A stretch of DNA of 64,000 nucleotides from Marinoscillum sp. (GCA_024305105.1 JAMWZA010000005.1:1-64000), one strand, 5' to 3'. Numbered from the stretch's first letter, positions 19,970 to 30,132 are shown. Notes: generated from the letters alone by a model not told the origin. Numbers and translations: made by a program.

Positions 19970-22900
19970 TTATTGTTTAATAATTCTAAATACATGTTTT
20001 TCTAAACCAGAAGTGAGCATCACAAGGTACATGCCCGGTTCTAAGGAGCGCACATCTACCTCCTGTCCGGTCAAGGGATATTCCAAAAATTTCTGTCCAT
20101 CCATCCCTACTACACTGAGTTGATAATTTTGCTCCTTTGACACTTCTAAAAACAACCTATCCACCACTGGGTTGGGATAAATATGGAGCGCAATTACCTC
20201 TTCGTTGATATCCTCACCCGATGCTGATGACCTAGCCGTGGCATTGCCCGTAGTGGGGATCACCAAATTATCCAAATTAATATGTCCCCAGCCTCCAGTG
20301 GCATTATCCACCAACTTCATGTAGCATTCTACACCTATAAATGCAGAGGCATCAAACTGTTTTTGTACATAATCTTCGCTATCGTTGTTGTCACCGGTGG
20401 CTTTCATGAGCACCGCTCCGTCTGATTTTCGGACCAATGCCAGATATACGGTATTAAAGTCAAATCCTCCACCTATCATAAAGGTAATGATTCCATCGCC
20501 ACCGAGCACAAAATCCTGAGTCTGCAAAGTACCGGTATCAGCATCACTGCCAGACTGCACCGACCACAAGTGGTAGGTACCCTGTGGGTGGAATGGACCA
20601 CCCCAGCCCCAATTGGTAGCATTGGTAGCATCCGCAGCTACAAACGCACTGCCTGTAGCTGTCCACCCTGAGAGGTTTCCAGATTCGAAATCATAGGTGA
20701 GATACTGCTGGGCCTCTACGGTCACTGCGGTTTGATCCGTGAATGACCCATCATCGGTGGTCACGGTAATGTTTGCATTTCCCACTGCCACGGCAGTCAC
20801 ATTGCCAGACTGATCTACCGTGGCCACATTGGTATTGGAAGAACTCCAAACTACATGGCTATTGCTAGCACCAACTGGCAGCACAGTAGCGGAGAGCACG
20901 GTAGCATGTCCTTGCGTGAGGGTCACGGAAGGAGGATGCAAGGTCACGCCTGTCACAGGCACACTAGCTACTGGTATTCGCACATTGTCTAGGTTGATAT
21001 GCCCCCAGCCACCTGTGGCATTGTCGACCAGTTTTAAGTAGCATACAGTGCCCACATATGCGTTGGCATTGAATTGGGTGGCCAAGTATGCTTCGCTATC
21101 ATTGTTTTCGCCTGTTGCTTTCATCAGCAAGGCGTCATCAGATGCCCTGTACAATCCAAGGTACAAGGTGCTAATATCAAAACCTCCGCCGATCATAAAA
21201 GTAATCACCCCGTTGCCATCAAGCACAAAATCCTGCGACTGCATGGCACCTGTGTCTCCATCACCACCCGACTTGACAGACCACAAATGATAGCTGTTCT
21301 GCTGATTGAAGGGTCCCCCCCATCCCCAATTGACATCAGTGGTCACATCAGTTGCACTGAATGCATTACCAGATACTGACCATCCATTGAGGTTACCAGA
21401 TTCAAAATCGTATACCAGATATTGCTGAGCAACTACACTCACGGTAGCCTGGGCCGCATAGCCTCCATCCACTGTAGTGGCCGTGATGGTGGCCGTGCCT
21501 GCTGAGACCCCTGTGACTACTCCATCGCTGACAGTAGCTACAGAGGTATTGGATGAGCTCCAACAAATGTCCTTATTCGTCGCATTGGCTGGTGACACTG
21601 ATGCTACCAGGGTATTAGATGCACCCACCGTTAAGCTAAGAGAACTGGCATTCAAAGACACTCCAGTGGCAGGGATATTGTCTATCGGAATGACCAGGTT
21701 GTCCAAATTAATATGTCCCCAACCGCCAGTGGCATTGTCTACCAAGCGGATATAACACTCCACACCAATATAGGCCGATGCGTTAAACTGCCTGGACACA
21801 TAGTTCTCACTATCATTGTTATCGCCCGTAGCCTTCATCAGCTCAGCTCCGTCCGATTTCCTTACTAGCGCCAGGTACACGGTATTTATGTCATACCCTC
21901 CTCCTAAAAGAAAAGTGATAGTACCATCGCCTCCCAGCACAAAATCCTGAGACCTAAGCGATCCTGTCTGGGTATCATCCCCACTACTCACACCCCAAAG
22001 GTGATAGCTACCTTGAGGGGTAAACGGACCACCCCAGCCCCAATTTCCAGCTGTGGTTACATCAGCAGCCACAAAAGCATCTCCTGAAACTTGCCAGCCC
22101 GCAAGGGTACCACTTTCGAAATCGTATACCAGATAATCCTGAGCAGACACTGTCACCTGAGCTTGCGCAGTAAACCCACCATCGGTGGTAGTCACGGTGA
22201 TTACCGCTTGCCCATTGGCCACTGCTGTGATCACCCCACTAGAAGAAACGGTCGCAACAGCTGAATTACTCGAAGACCAAGTTACTGATTGATCTGTCGC
22301 ATTGGCGGGGCTAATGGTGGCAGTAAGCGACAAGGTCCCCTGTGGTGCCAGACTCACTGCGGTTTGGCTCACTGCAACTCCCGTCACTGCTACCGGGCTT
22401 CCAGACTGTACAGGAATCCGCACATCATCAAGGTTGAGGTGACCAAAACCACCCGTAGAGTTGTCTACAGCTTTGAGGTAACAGCTAGTACCCAAAGCAG
22501 CAGCCCCATCGATTGTGACACGCGAGTAGGTCTCATGATTGTTGGCCGTTACCCTATCGATCAAGACATCATCAGCTGCCCTGAACAGGCCTACATACAG
22601 ATTATTGATATCACTTCCCCCACCTATGAGCAAGTCTATCTGCCCATGGGCTCCAAGGATAAAGTTGGGCGTGGTAAGCGATCCCACCTGGCCATCTCCT
22701 CCATCCTTGTAGCCATGGAGGTGGTAGCTGCCCTGATGCTGGAAGCTTCCACCCCACCATGTGCTATCAGTCGTAACGTCAGCTGCAGAAAACGCAGTAC
22801 CAGAAACTGTCCAGCCTGTCAAATCACCTGTTTCAAAATCATAAACCTCATAAGTAGGTGCATCGCTTACAGTCACTTCACAGGCTGCACTTTTACCGTT

Positions 22901-25330
22901 GGGCGTAGTGACTGTAACCACAGAAGTCCCTTTGGCAATTGGGGTCAATACGCCATCTGCTACTGTTACCACCCCCTGGTTTTCAGAAGTCCATGTCACC
23001 CGCTGGTCGGTTGCAGAGAGGGGTATTACGTTCGCGGTAAGCGCAGCTGTGGTAGTAAGTGGTACGATAATCTGCGACCTGTCCAGAGTAACATCGGTCA
23101 CTGGCATGCCAGCACCACCTGTACCAAGCAAATAGCTTTGCACTGAAGTAAATGTGGTTACCGCACCTTCAGAATAAAGCTGAACGCGATTGCTACTTAC
23201 TTGAGTATGATAGACCCTATTGGAAAATACTGCTTTGTCATTGATAAATACGTCAATGGCCGAGTGGTCCAAGAAAATATGGAATTTTTGAGGCTTGCCA
23301 AATGCGACTTCATCGTATGGCTCTGCATATTGCAAACGCTCAAAACTTCGAGGAGAAAGGCTCGAATTCAATTTATTTAGGACAATCTCCTTGGTTACCG
23401 CATCATAGTAAAGACGTGTTATCTCTGAACCATCCTCTGATGCGAAAAAATTGACCCCATACTTTGATGCTGTAGTAGCAGGGTTCAATTCAATAATCAG
23501 CTCCATGGATTGACCCCTCGCTTCGATCAGCTGTACTCCATTCACCTGTAGATTGGTCTGCAAAGTACCGGAACCAGCGATTCGCAAGGACTGCAACTCT
23601 GGTGCGGGGCTTTGTCCCAGAGTCTGACCGTCTGCAAGAAGCGTATACACTCGTGGCAAACTAAAGGTATGACACCAACCTGCATCGAGCTGGGCCTGAG
23701 AGTCCCATCTTTCATCCACGATCCCTATGCCTACCAGTTGTCCGTTATTGTTTCGGGCCACTGTGGGTGAAAGGTGTCCGTGTATCAAGTCCAGGTTTTT
23801 GGGCTGGGTATAGTCCGGGGTAAACAACCCTCCAGACCAGGTACCGGTCCAATATACTGCTCTGGTGTGCCCTGCCCCAGGGATGGGATTGACAATCAAC
23901 AAATGCTTACCGTTACCAATATCCTCAAAAACGGGCATCTCCCAAAGGGACTGTGCAGGATTGACCTGACTGTAGTCAAGGGTGGTAAACTGCGACTGGC
24001 GCGTCCAATTGTTGAGATCAGATGAAGTGTAGTACTCCAGGCCTCCACGGCCACTGGAAAGCTTGGCTCCAATAATCATGTGCCATGTGGAGCCCTCGCG
24101 CCACAAATATGGATCTCTAAAATCTGCGACCACCTCACGATCAATCACTGGCCCTAACTTCGTCCAATTTTCCAATCGGCCATCGCTACTCGTAGCATGT
24201 GCAATGCCCGGGTTGTATGGACCGGTATGGTTTACATTGGTGTAGAAAGCATGAGCAGTGCCATTGTCCACTACGACATCCCCTGACCAAATGCCTTTCA
24301 TGTCATAACCCGAAGTGGCCGACCACTCCAGCGTAGGCCAGAGTGCATCTTTCTCGTGCTCCCAATTGACAAAATCACTGCTGATCATGTGCCCCCAATG
24401 CATCATGGTCTTGAAGGGGCCATTGGGTGTGCGCTGATAAAACAAATGATACTGCCCATTATACGCTACCATACCATGGGGCTCATTGGTCCAATTAGCC
24501 GCAGGCATGGCATGATAAACCGGACGCTGTATATCATCAGCAAACCTGCTCTCCGGTACTGCTATTGCCGCAAAGCCAGATGCAGGTATACCACCGACCA
24601 AAGACTGGTACGAAGTGCTGATAGCACTACCTGACCGGGCCACATCGTAGATCTTGGTCTCATCGATGGCCGCATTGAGCGCATTGATCAGAAATATACC
24701 ACTGTAGGCATTCACATTGCTTTTGCCAATAATTAATGGTACCGATGCTTCCTGAATGCTGCCACCTGTAGGTATGGTTTCTGAGGCGACTTCCTGACCA
24801 TTGAGGTACAACCTCATGGTACTGGTTCCAGCATCCACTACTCCAGCCACCTGTACCCACTCATAGAGCGGAAAGGGGTTGGGAGCCTGACAGGTATACT
24901 TTTGGCCATTGACATTCACTGAAAACCACCATACACCAAAGGTATTGATACCAATCTGATATCCTTGATTCCCTTGCATCTGGCTGATGATGGCTGATGG
25001 GGTAAGGCTCCCATATGGAACCTCGTGATCTGAGGGATAGCTTTCTAAACTGATCCAGGTTTCAACGGTCATGGCGCCACCAAAATTGGTAGTCAAATCC
25101 CGGCTGGCCCAAGTGGAAAACCCATCGGTTCTCAATGCTTTGCCGGTGACTCCCGAGACGCGCTCGGGTTTGCTAAATGTATTCGCAATCTGAAAACTCA
25201 ATCCTCCTGCCTCATCCAACGCCGTTTGAGTCCCACTGGCTTCATCGTACTTTAAGTGTACGATGGGACTTTGTGCCAATGCACAGCATGCCCATGCCAT
25301 CATAATCATGGAGATAAATGTTTTCATCAT
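19970..25330 (-). CDS. Giant modular GH32-family protein: LamG + GH32 (NEPHG variant) + 4x(Big2-CBM66) + T9SS sorting domain
   Basis: LamG-like MTVETWISLESYPSD; NWTNEPHGMVAYNGQYHLFYQ; FRDPYLW; WEMPVFE; four VTGV-type Ig-like Big2 domains, each followed by YDFESG.L.GW...TGG(W/F)GH(I/L)NLD; C-term IYPNPVVDRLFLEV…LEPGMYLVMLTSGLEKHVFRIIKQ. ORF-track start 25351 is TTG; ATG at 25330. Confidence 0.9.
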   Translation of the reverse strand: MMKTFISMIMMAWACCALAQSPIVHLKYDEASGTQTALDEAGGLSFQIANTFSKPERVSGVTGKALRTDGFSTWASRDLTTNFGGAMTVETWISLESYPSDHEVPYGSLTPSAIISQMQGNQGYQIGINTFGVWWFSVNVNGQKYTCQAPNPFPLYEWVQVAGVVDAGTSTMRLYLNGQEVASETIPTGGSIQEASVPLIIGKSNVNAYSGIFLINALNAAIDETKIYDVARSGSAISTSYQSLVGGIPASGFAAIAVPESRFADDIQRPVYHAMPAANWTNEPHGMVAYNGQYHLFYQRTPNGPFKTMMHWGHMISSDFVNWEHEKDALWPTLEWSATSGYDMKGIWSGDVVVDNGTAHAFYTNVNHTGPYNPGIAHATSSDGRLENWTKLGPVIDREVVADFRDPYLWREGSTWHMIIGAKLSSGRGGLEYYTSSDLNNWTRQSQFTTLDYSQVNPAQSLWEMPVFEDIGNGKHLLIVNPIPGAGHTRAVYWTGTWSGGLFTPDYTQPKNLDLIHGHLSPTVARNNNGQLVGIGIVDERWDSQAQLDAGWCHTFSLPRVYTLLADGQTLGQSPAPELQSLRIAGSGTLQTNLQVNGVQLIEARGQSMELIIELNPATTASKYGVNFFASEDGSEITRLYYDAVTKEIVLNKLNSSLSPRSFERLQYAEPYDEVAFGKPQKFHIFLDHSAIDVFINDKAVFSNRVYHTQVSSNRVQLYSEGAVTTFTSVQSYLLGTGGAGMPVTDVTLDRSQIIVPLTTTAALTANVIPLSATDQRVTWTSENQGVVTVADGVLTPIAKGTSVVTVTTPNGKSAACEVTVSDAPTYEVYDFETGDLTGWTVSGTAFSAADVTTDSTWWGGSFQHQGSYHLHGYKDGGDGQVGSLTTPNFILGAHGQIDLLIGGGSDINNLYVGLFRAADDVLIDRVTANNHETYSRVTIDGAAALGTSCYLKAVDNSTGGFGHLNLDDVRIPVQSGSPVAVTGVAVSQTAVSLAPQGTLSLTATISPANATDQSVTWSSSNSAVATVSSSGVITAVANGQAVITVTTTDGGFTAQAQVTVSAQDYLVYDFESGTLAGWQVSGDAFVAADVTTAGNWGWGGPFTPQGSYHLWGVSSGDDTQTGSLRSQDFVLGGDGTITFLLGGGYDINTVYLALVRKSDGAELMKATGDNNDSENYVSRQFNASAYIGVECYIRLVDNATGGWGHINLDNLVIPIDNIPATGVSLNASSLSLTVGASNTLVASVSPANATNKDICWSSSNTSVATVSDGVVTGVSAGTATITATTVDGGYAAQATVSVVAQQYLVYDFESGNLNGWSVSGNAFSATDVTTDVNWGWGGPFNQQNSYHLWSVKSGGDGDTGAMQSQDFVLDGNGVITFMIGGGFDISTLYLGLYRASDDALLMKATGENNDSEAYLATQFNANAYVGTVCYLKLVDNATGGWGHINLDNVRIPVASVPVTGVTLHPPSVTLTQGHATVLSATVLPVGASNSHVVWSSSNTNVATVDQSGNVTAVAVGNANITVTTDDGSFTDQTAVTVEAQQYLTYDFESGNLSGWTATGSAFVAADATNATNWGWGGPFHPQGTYHLWSVQSGSDADTGTLQTQDFVLGGDGIITFMIGGGFDFNTVYLALVRKSDGAVLMKATGDNNDSEDYVQKQFDASAFIGVECYMKLVDNATGGWGHINLDNLVIPTTGNATARSSASGEDINEEVIALHIYPNPVVDRLFLEVSKEQNYQLSVVGMDGQKFLEYPLTGQEVDVRSLEPGMYLVMLTSGLEKHVFRIIKQ
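20254..22860 (-). repeat. Tandem coding repeat (about 717-721 bp period): four CBM66-like modules with intervening Big2 domains
   Basis: YDFE(S/T)G starts near 20705, 21425, 22140 and 22857, each module ending in an (I/L)NLD(N/D) motif. Confidence 0.85.
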
Positions 25331-25368
25331 TTTGTAAGGGTTTTGGTTCAAAAATTACCTAAAGCCTA

Positions 25369-27903
25369 TCATTCCTTGTTTCTGATCATTATCCTCTCTG
25401 AGTAAAAAAGGCGGCCATTGCTGGCCTTTAGCAAGTACATTCCGGCGGGAATTTGACGTACATCTATGGTTGCTATTTCCCGATCAATAGGGCCACTAAG
25501 TAGCCTTTGTCCAGAAATAGAATAAATACTATACTGGCCAGCCATAATACCTGGAGTGTTCAGGTTGATTTCGTTTATAGCTGGATTGGGGTAGGTTTTC
25601 CACCCCAACTTAGTGCCTGACCCCAAAGGTTCCTTTGGCTTCTCAGGGGCTTTTGGCAACTTGTTAAAATGTGTTGGAAGATTATCTGGCGTACACTTTT
25701 GATCAAGTACTTCATGTCCCAAAATGGACGCCATTTCCCATTTCCTGCCAGATATCACCTCCACGTTGCCATTGACCGCCACCACATCAACCAGATTGCT
25801 CTCAGGCCGAGAAGGGTACACTCTGGCAGAAAAGACCGTAAGGTTTTGCACGAATACCTCAAGTGTAGAGTGGTCAATGAAAATCCGGATATTCAAGGTG
25901 TCATTTGGGTCAAACACAAAATCACCGATCCTGGTATTTTTCAGGGTGTTGCTGAGGGACGATTGGCGCCTGTCCAGTATGATCTTGTTGAGCGCATAAT
26001 CAAAAGTCAAGGTTGTATACTCTTTTTCATCTTCGTGCTTGAGCACCTGGATCACAAAACTGGAATTGGAGTCCGCTTTGATATCAAATTCCATTTCGAT
26101 CTGATTACCGCTAAAATCAAGTAGGTTATTCCGCTTTCCATTTTCCAACACCAGATGATCCACCACTAGCTCATCACTTCTCAACCTGCAGAGGTTAGGA
26201 TGTGGAATTTGACCTAATGTACTGTCCTCCAACAACCGCACCTGCCGGGGAATGCTAAACGTCTGTCGCCAGCCGGCGTTGATCTGATCATTGCCATCCC
26301 GATCTTCCGGGATAATGCCAATGTACGTATCCCCTGTTTCATCGTCCGTCCCAAATGCCGGCGCCAACATGTGACTATCAAATAACTCTAGCGATTTTGG
26401 GGTCTCAAAGTACGGTTTGAAAGTTTCGTTTTCCCAGGCTCCAAGTAGGTAGATAGACCGAGCAGGTTTACCACTATTAGGAGTAGGTGTAAGCTGTAGC
26501 AAATAAGTATCACCGGCCAGTTTTCTAAAAGTTGGCATTTCCCAGAATTCGCCATACTCGTCCACGTCACTATTGGCATATAGCCGTGGGATCAATGTCC
26601 AGTGGATCAAGTCAGTAGATCGATAGGTAAACAGTATACCCCCGCCTTTATTTTGCAAACCTGACCCTACGATCATGTAATAGATTCCACCACTTTCCCA
26701 TAGGAAGGGATCCCTAAAGTCCATATGACTAAAAGAGGTCGGTGGATGTGCGATGATTGGGTTGGAATCGCTCTCAGTCCACGTGAGCAAGGAGTCATCC
26801 TGAGGCATGGCCAGACCTATACCAGCCCTTGCTCCATCCACGCCCGTATAGAATATGTACGGGTTGCCGGCATTGTCCTTGAGCGTGGTACCTGACCATG
26901 CACCAAAGTTGTCAAAACCCGGTGTGGGCCTTAGCGCAATGTCCACTTCACGCCAGTGCACCATGTCCGGGCTGATCAAATGACCCCAATGCATAAAAAA
27001 TAACTGCGGTGCATTGGGGTTTTTCTGAAAGAACAAATGAAAGTTGCCTTCATAATACATCAAGCCATATGGTTCATTTGCCCAACTGTTATTAGGCATA
27101 GGGTGGTATTGTGGACGCAGATGATCACCCACAAATCGTTCTTGTGGATTGATTGTAAGGCTGACTTTTCTGCTGGTCACCTGTGCGTTTCTCTCCTTGA
27201 TTTCACCCTCATCTAGGGCTGTATCAAACACTTTGATCTCATCAAGAGCTCCGTTTAGCACATTCACCTGAAATCCATTGGCCTGCTGATCTAAACTTCT
27301 CTTGCCGATATAAAGTGTACTTTCGGGAATTGAGATGCTGGTAGCATCAAGGTTTTGCTCCAAGTACCAGAGTGTACCATCCACGTAGATGCGGGTTTCT
27401 CCAGATACCAGACTGATGGCAGCCACGATGTGATGCCACACATAGGGTGAAAGTCTATTCGGGGTATTGTGCACATAGAGCTCATTGTCGAGATGATACC
27501 CAAAGTTGAGCTCACCATAAGGCCCCACACTAAGATAAAAACCTGATTTTCCTTGTTCTGAAAACAACTCAATAATAGATGAAGACTCCTTGTTGAAAGC
27601 CTCTGTAGCGTACCAGCTTTCTATTGTCAGGGCTTTGTCGATCCCAGCCAATGTAAAATTGGGGTGGGCAATGTATGTAGACCACCCATCTAACCTTAAA
27701 GCACTGCCATATGGGGCATCAATTCGCTCCGGTCGATCAAATAAATTCTTAATATTCAGTGTCTGTCCTGTGACCAGTTCTTTGGTGGTGTTGATGCCAG
27801 CGGACTCGTCAAAACTCACTTCAAATACTTCCTGCGCATTTCCATGTACCCACAGAACACTCATTAAAATGTATATAACCCCCTGCTTCATATGCTCTTT
27901 CAT
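25369..27903 (-). CDS. LamG + GH32-family protein (NEPYG variant) with T9SS sorting domain
   Basis: LamG-like ALTIESWYATEAFN; SWANEPYGLMYYEGNFHLFFQ; DFRDPFLW; FWEMPTF; IDHSTLEVFVQN; C-term YPNPAINEINLN…PAGMYLLKASNGRLFYSERIMIRNKE. Start ATG overlaps the upstream stop codon (ATGA). Confidence 0.9.
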   Translation of the reverse strand: MKEHMKQGVIYILMSVLWVHGNAQEVFEVSFDESAGINTTKELVTGQTLNIKNLFDRPERIDAPYGSALRLDGWSTYIAHPNFTLAGIDKALTIESWYATEAFNKESSSIIELFSEQGKSGFYLSVGPYGELNFGYHLDNELYVHNTPNRLSPYVWHHIVAAISLVSGETRIYVDGTLWYLEQNLDATSISIPESTLYIGKRSLDQQANGFQVNVLNGALDEIKVFDTALDEGEIKERNAQVTSRKVSLTINPQERFVGDHLRPQYHPMPNNSWANEPYGLMYYEGNFHLFFQKNPNAPQLFFMHWGHLISPDMVHWREVDIALRPTPGFDNFGAWSGTTLKDNAGNPYIFYTGVDGARAGIGLAMPQDDSLLTWTESDSNPIIAHPPTSFSHMDFRDPFLWESGGIYYMIVGSGLQNKGGGILFTYRSTDLIHWTLIPRLYANSDVDEYGEFWEMPTFRKLAGDTYLLQLTPTPNSGKPARSIYLLGAWENETFKPYFETPKSLELFDSHMLAPAFGTDDETGDTYIGIIPEDRDGNDQINAGWRQTFSIPRQVRLLEDSTLGQIPHPNLCRLRSDELVVDHLVLENGKRNNLLDFSGNQIEMEFDIKADSNSSFVIQVLKHEDEKEYTTLTFDYALNKIILDRRQSSLSNTLKNTRIGDFVFDPNDTLNIRIFIDHSTLEVFVQNLTVFSARVYPSRPESNLVDVVAVNGNVEVISGRKWEMASILGHEVLDQKCTPDNLPTHFNKLPKAPEKPKEPLGSGTKLGWKTYPNPAINEINLNTPGIMAGQYSIYSISGQRLLSGPIDREIATIDVRQIPAGMYLLKASNGRLFYSERIMIRNKE

Positions 27904-30119
27904 TTATATATTACCTTTTTAGTGAATACCTGTTGACGTACGAAAATCTTTAAAATGAGTACTTTGGAAGAAGTATATCCAGGAATGTGCAACACTGTAG
28001 TTCCTTGCTCCTCGATCCTTCTAAAAGAGACCCTGTTGCCGGTCAAATCGAATAATTCCAATTGTGCTGGATTGGACAACCCATCAATATGCAGGGTTTC
28101 TTTAAATGGATTGGGGTAAACCCTCACTTTCTGATGAGACATGTCGTCAAGTATCACAGTCTCCTTTTCCCAAATACTGGCATACTGATAGAGTGCCACC
28201 TGAGTGATCGATGCTGTATTTCCAGTAAATCCAATATCCCCGCCAAAAGAAGGCATAAATGCCCTGGCAGTAATCAGTGACTGCCCTTCGTTAATGAACA
28301 CCTCCAGAGATGACCTATCTACAAATACCTGAAAATCAATCTGTTTGGAAGATTGAGGAATTTGGACAGAAAATTCTGACGGGTAGGTACCCGCAAAGTC
28401 GAGGCCTGATTTTTCCCGATCAAGGGTCACCTTTTTAGTTGTCTTGTCATAGGTTATGGTAGTTTGGTATGGTCCGGATTTTGCAAGTACTACTCCTGTC
28501 TGTTTATCAGCGGTCTCTACATTAACAGAAAACTGCAATTCATATTGATTGGCAAGCACCTCTTGAAAGGCCTCCGCATCACCCGAAACCAACAGCGTAT
28601 CCTCGCGAAGCTGATAAACTTCTTCCACTGGTCTTTGAGCAAGCACAATACCTGCATCAGAACTTTTAAGCGACAGTACACGTGGAAGCGACATTCCTCC
28701 ACGCCAAGTTGTGGTAGGTAGGCTCCCGGCATAGGACCAGTTACTCATCCAACTCATATAAACCACACGTCCGTCAGGAGTCTGTTGAAAGCTGCGACCT
28801 GCATAATCATCCGGCCCATGATTCACCCAAAATGCTTCTTTCTGAATAATGGGAGCTGTAGTAAAACAAATATGATCGATATTGATATGTCCCCATTCGC
28901 CAGTGACTTCATCAACAATCCTCAAATATGCAGATTGGCCTACATATGCAGATACGTCCCAGTTGTGCCACATCAGTTGTTCTGAATTACGTCCTGTGGC
29001 GGACTGCACTACCTCTCCACCCACAATTAGCTCAATGGCCGTCAATCCCGGATGGTAGCCTCCGCCTATCATGAAACTAACATACTCATGATTGACTACA
29101 AACGGCTCCGAAAACATATCCCCCACAGTGTGATCGCCATCGAGATAAGAGTTGACAAGATGTGATCCCATATATCCAGACACCTGCTGCTGATCAGCAA
29201 GTGTACCTTCCGCGGGCCGACTGCCAAAAGCCGATCCGGTGATCGTCCATTTGGCATATCCATTCTCAAAATCGTCAAATATTACTACGTCACCTGATGG
29301 ACGCGGACTAAGCCAGCGCTCAAAGTCGGGAGCCAGCGTAAAGTTGTGCCCGTCAAAATCTCCAATAAAATACTGAGTAGCTGAGCCACCGGAGGGCGAG
29401 CCTGGGTTGATACTCACCATAAGCACCCAGAAACGATCTGTAGTACCCTCCACCGTCAATTCAAATAAGTCTGGGCACTCCCATACCCCGCCATGAGCAC
29501 CAACTCCTTGCCCAAAGGAGCTCTGATATGTCCACTCTTTGAGGTCAGGTGAGGAATAAAACCCGATTTGATCATGTTCTGCCAATGTCATCACCCATTG
29601 CTGGCTGGGCTCATGCCAAAATACTGCAGGATCACGAAAATCTACGATCCCTTTGTTGGGCAGCACGGGGTTGTTATTATATTTTGTCCAGGTCTTGCCC
29701 CTATCAAGGCTATAAGCAAGACTCTGCTTTTGATGAGTTCCGGCGCTGGTATATATGGCCACCATGGCTGAATCCCCAAAACCTGCTGTATTTTGATAAT
29801 CGACCACAGCGCCTCCAGAAAAAATCGCTCCTTGGCTATCATTGTACAGTGCCACATCATGCTCTTGCCAATGAATGAGGTCGGTGGAAGTAGCATGGCC
29901 CCAGGACATATTTCCCCAGTCAGCGCCATGGGGGTTGTACTGGTACATAAGATGATAGGTACCATCGAGATATACCATTCCACATGGGTCGTTGATCCAG
30001 TTTCGCTCTGGAGAGAAATGGTACTGCATGCGGTATTGCTCAGTATAAGGCTGTGCTTCGAGCAGCAAAGCCAAAGCAAGAAAGGATAGAACAAAAATTA
30101 GCCTGAAAACCTGATACAT
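27900..30119 (-). CDS. GH32 enzyme with internal CBM66-like module and T9SS sorting domain
   Basis: NWINDPCGMVYLDGTYHLMYQ, DFRDPAVFW, WECPDLF, VDRSSLEVFINEG; internal FDDFENGYAKWTITG…VTGEWGHINIDHICF; C-term VYPNPFKETLHIDG…VFTKKVIYK. Confidence 0.92.
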   Translation of the reverse strand: MYQVFRLIFVLSFLALALLLEAQPYTEQYRMQYHFSPERNWINDPCGMVYLDGTYHLMYQYNPHGADWGNMSWGHATSTDLIHWQEHDVALYNDSQGAIFSGGAVVDYQNTAGFGDSAMVAIYTSAGTHQKQSLAYSLDRGKTWTKYNNNPVLPNKGIVDFRDPAVFWHEPSQQWVMTLAEHDQIGFYSSPDLKEWTYQSSFGQGVGAHGGVWECPDLFELTVEGTTDRFWVLMVSINPGSPSGGSATQYFIGDFDGHNFTLAPDFERWLSPRPSGDVVIFDDFENGYAKWTITGSAFGSRPAEGTLADQQQVSGYMGSHLVNSYLDGDHTVGDMFSEPFVVNHEYVSFMIGGGYHPGLTAIELIVGGEVVQSATGRNSEQLMWHNWDVSAYVGQSAYLRIVDEVTGEWGHINIDHICFTTAPIIQKEAFWVNHGPDDYAGRSFQQTPDGRVVYMSWMSNWSYAGSLPTTTWRGGMSLPRVLSLKSSDAGIVLAQRPVEEVYQLREDTLLVSGDAEAFQEVLANQYELQFSVNVETADKQTGVVLAKSGPYQTTITYDKTTKKVTLDREKSGLDFAGTYPSEFSVQIPQSSKQIDFQVFVDRSSLEVFINEGQSLITARAFMPSFGGDIGFTGNTASITQVALYQYASIWEKETVILDDMSHQKVRVYPNPFKETLHIDGLSNPAQLELFDLTGNRVSFRRIEEQGTTVLHIPGYTSSKVLILKIFVRQQVFTKKVIYK

Positions 30120-30132
30120 AGTAGTTGAAAAA

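Noticed and set aside
20254-22860. Regular repeats of about 717 bp considered as a CRISPR-like or satellite array
   Set aside because: Period is far too long and the repeats are in-frame protein domains (Big2-CBM66).
22289-23146. 285-aa plus-strand ORF antisense to the giant GH32
   Set aside because: Shadow ORF in repetitive, stop-poor coding DNA; cysteine-rich, low-plausibility protein with no domain signal, while the minus strand encodes clear domains.
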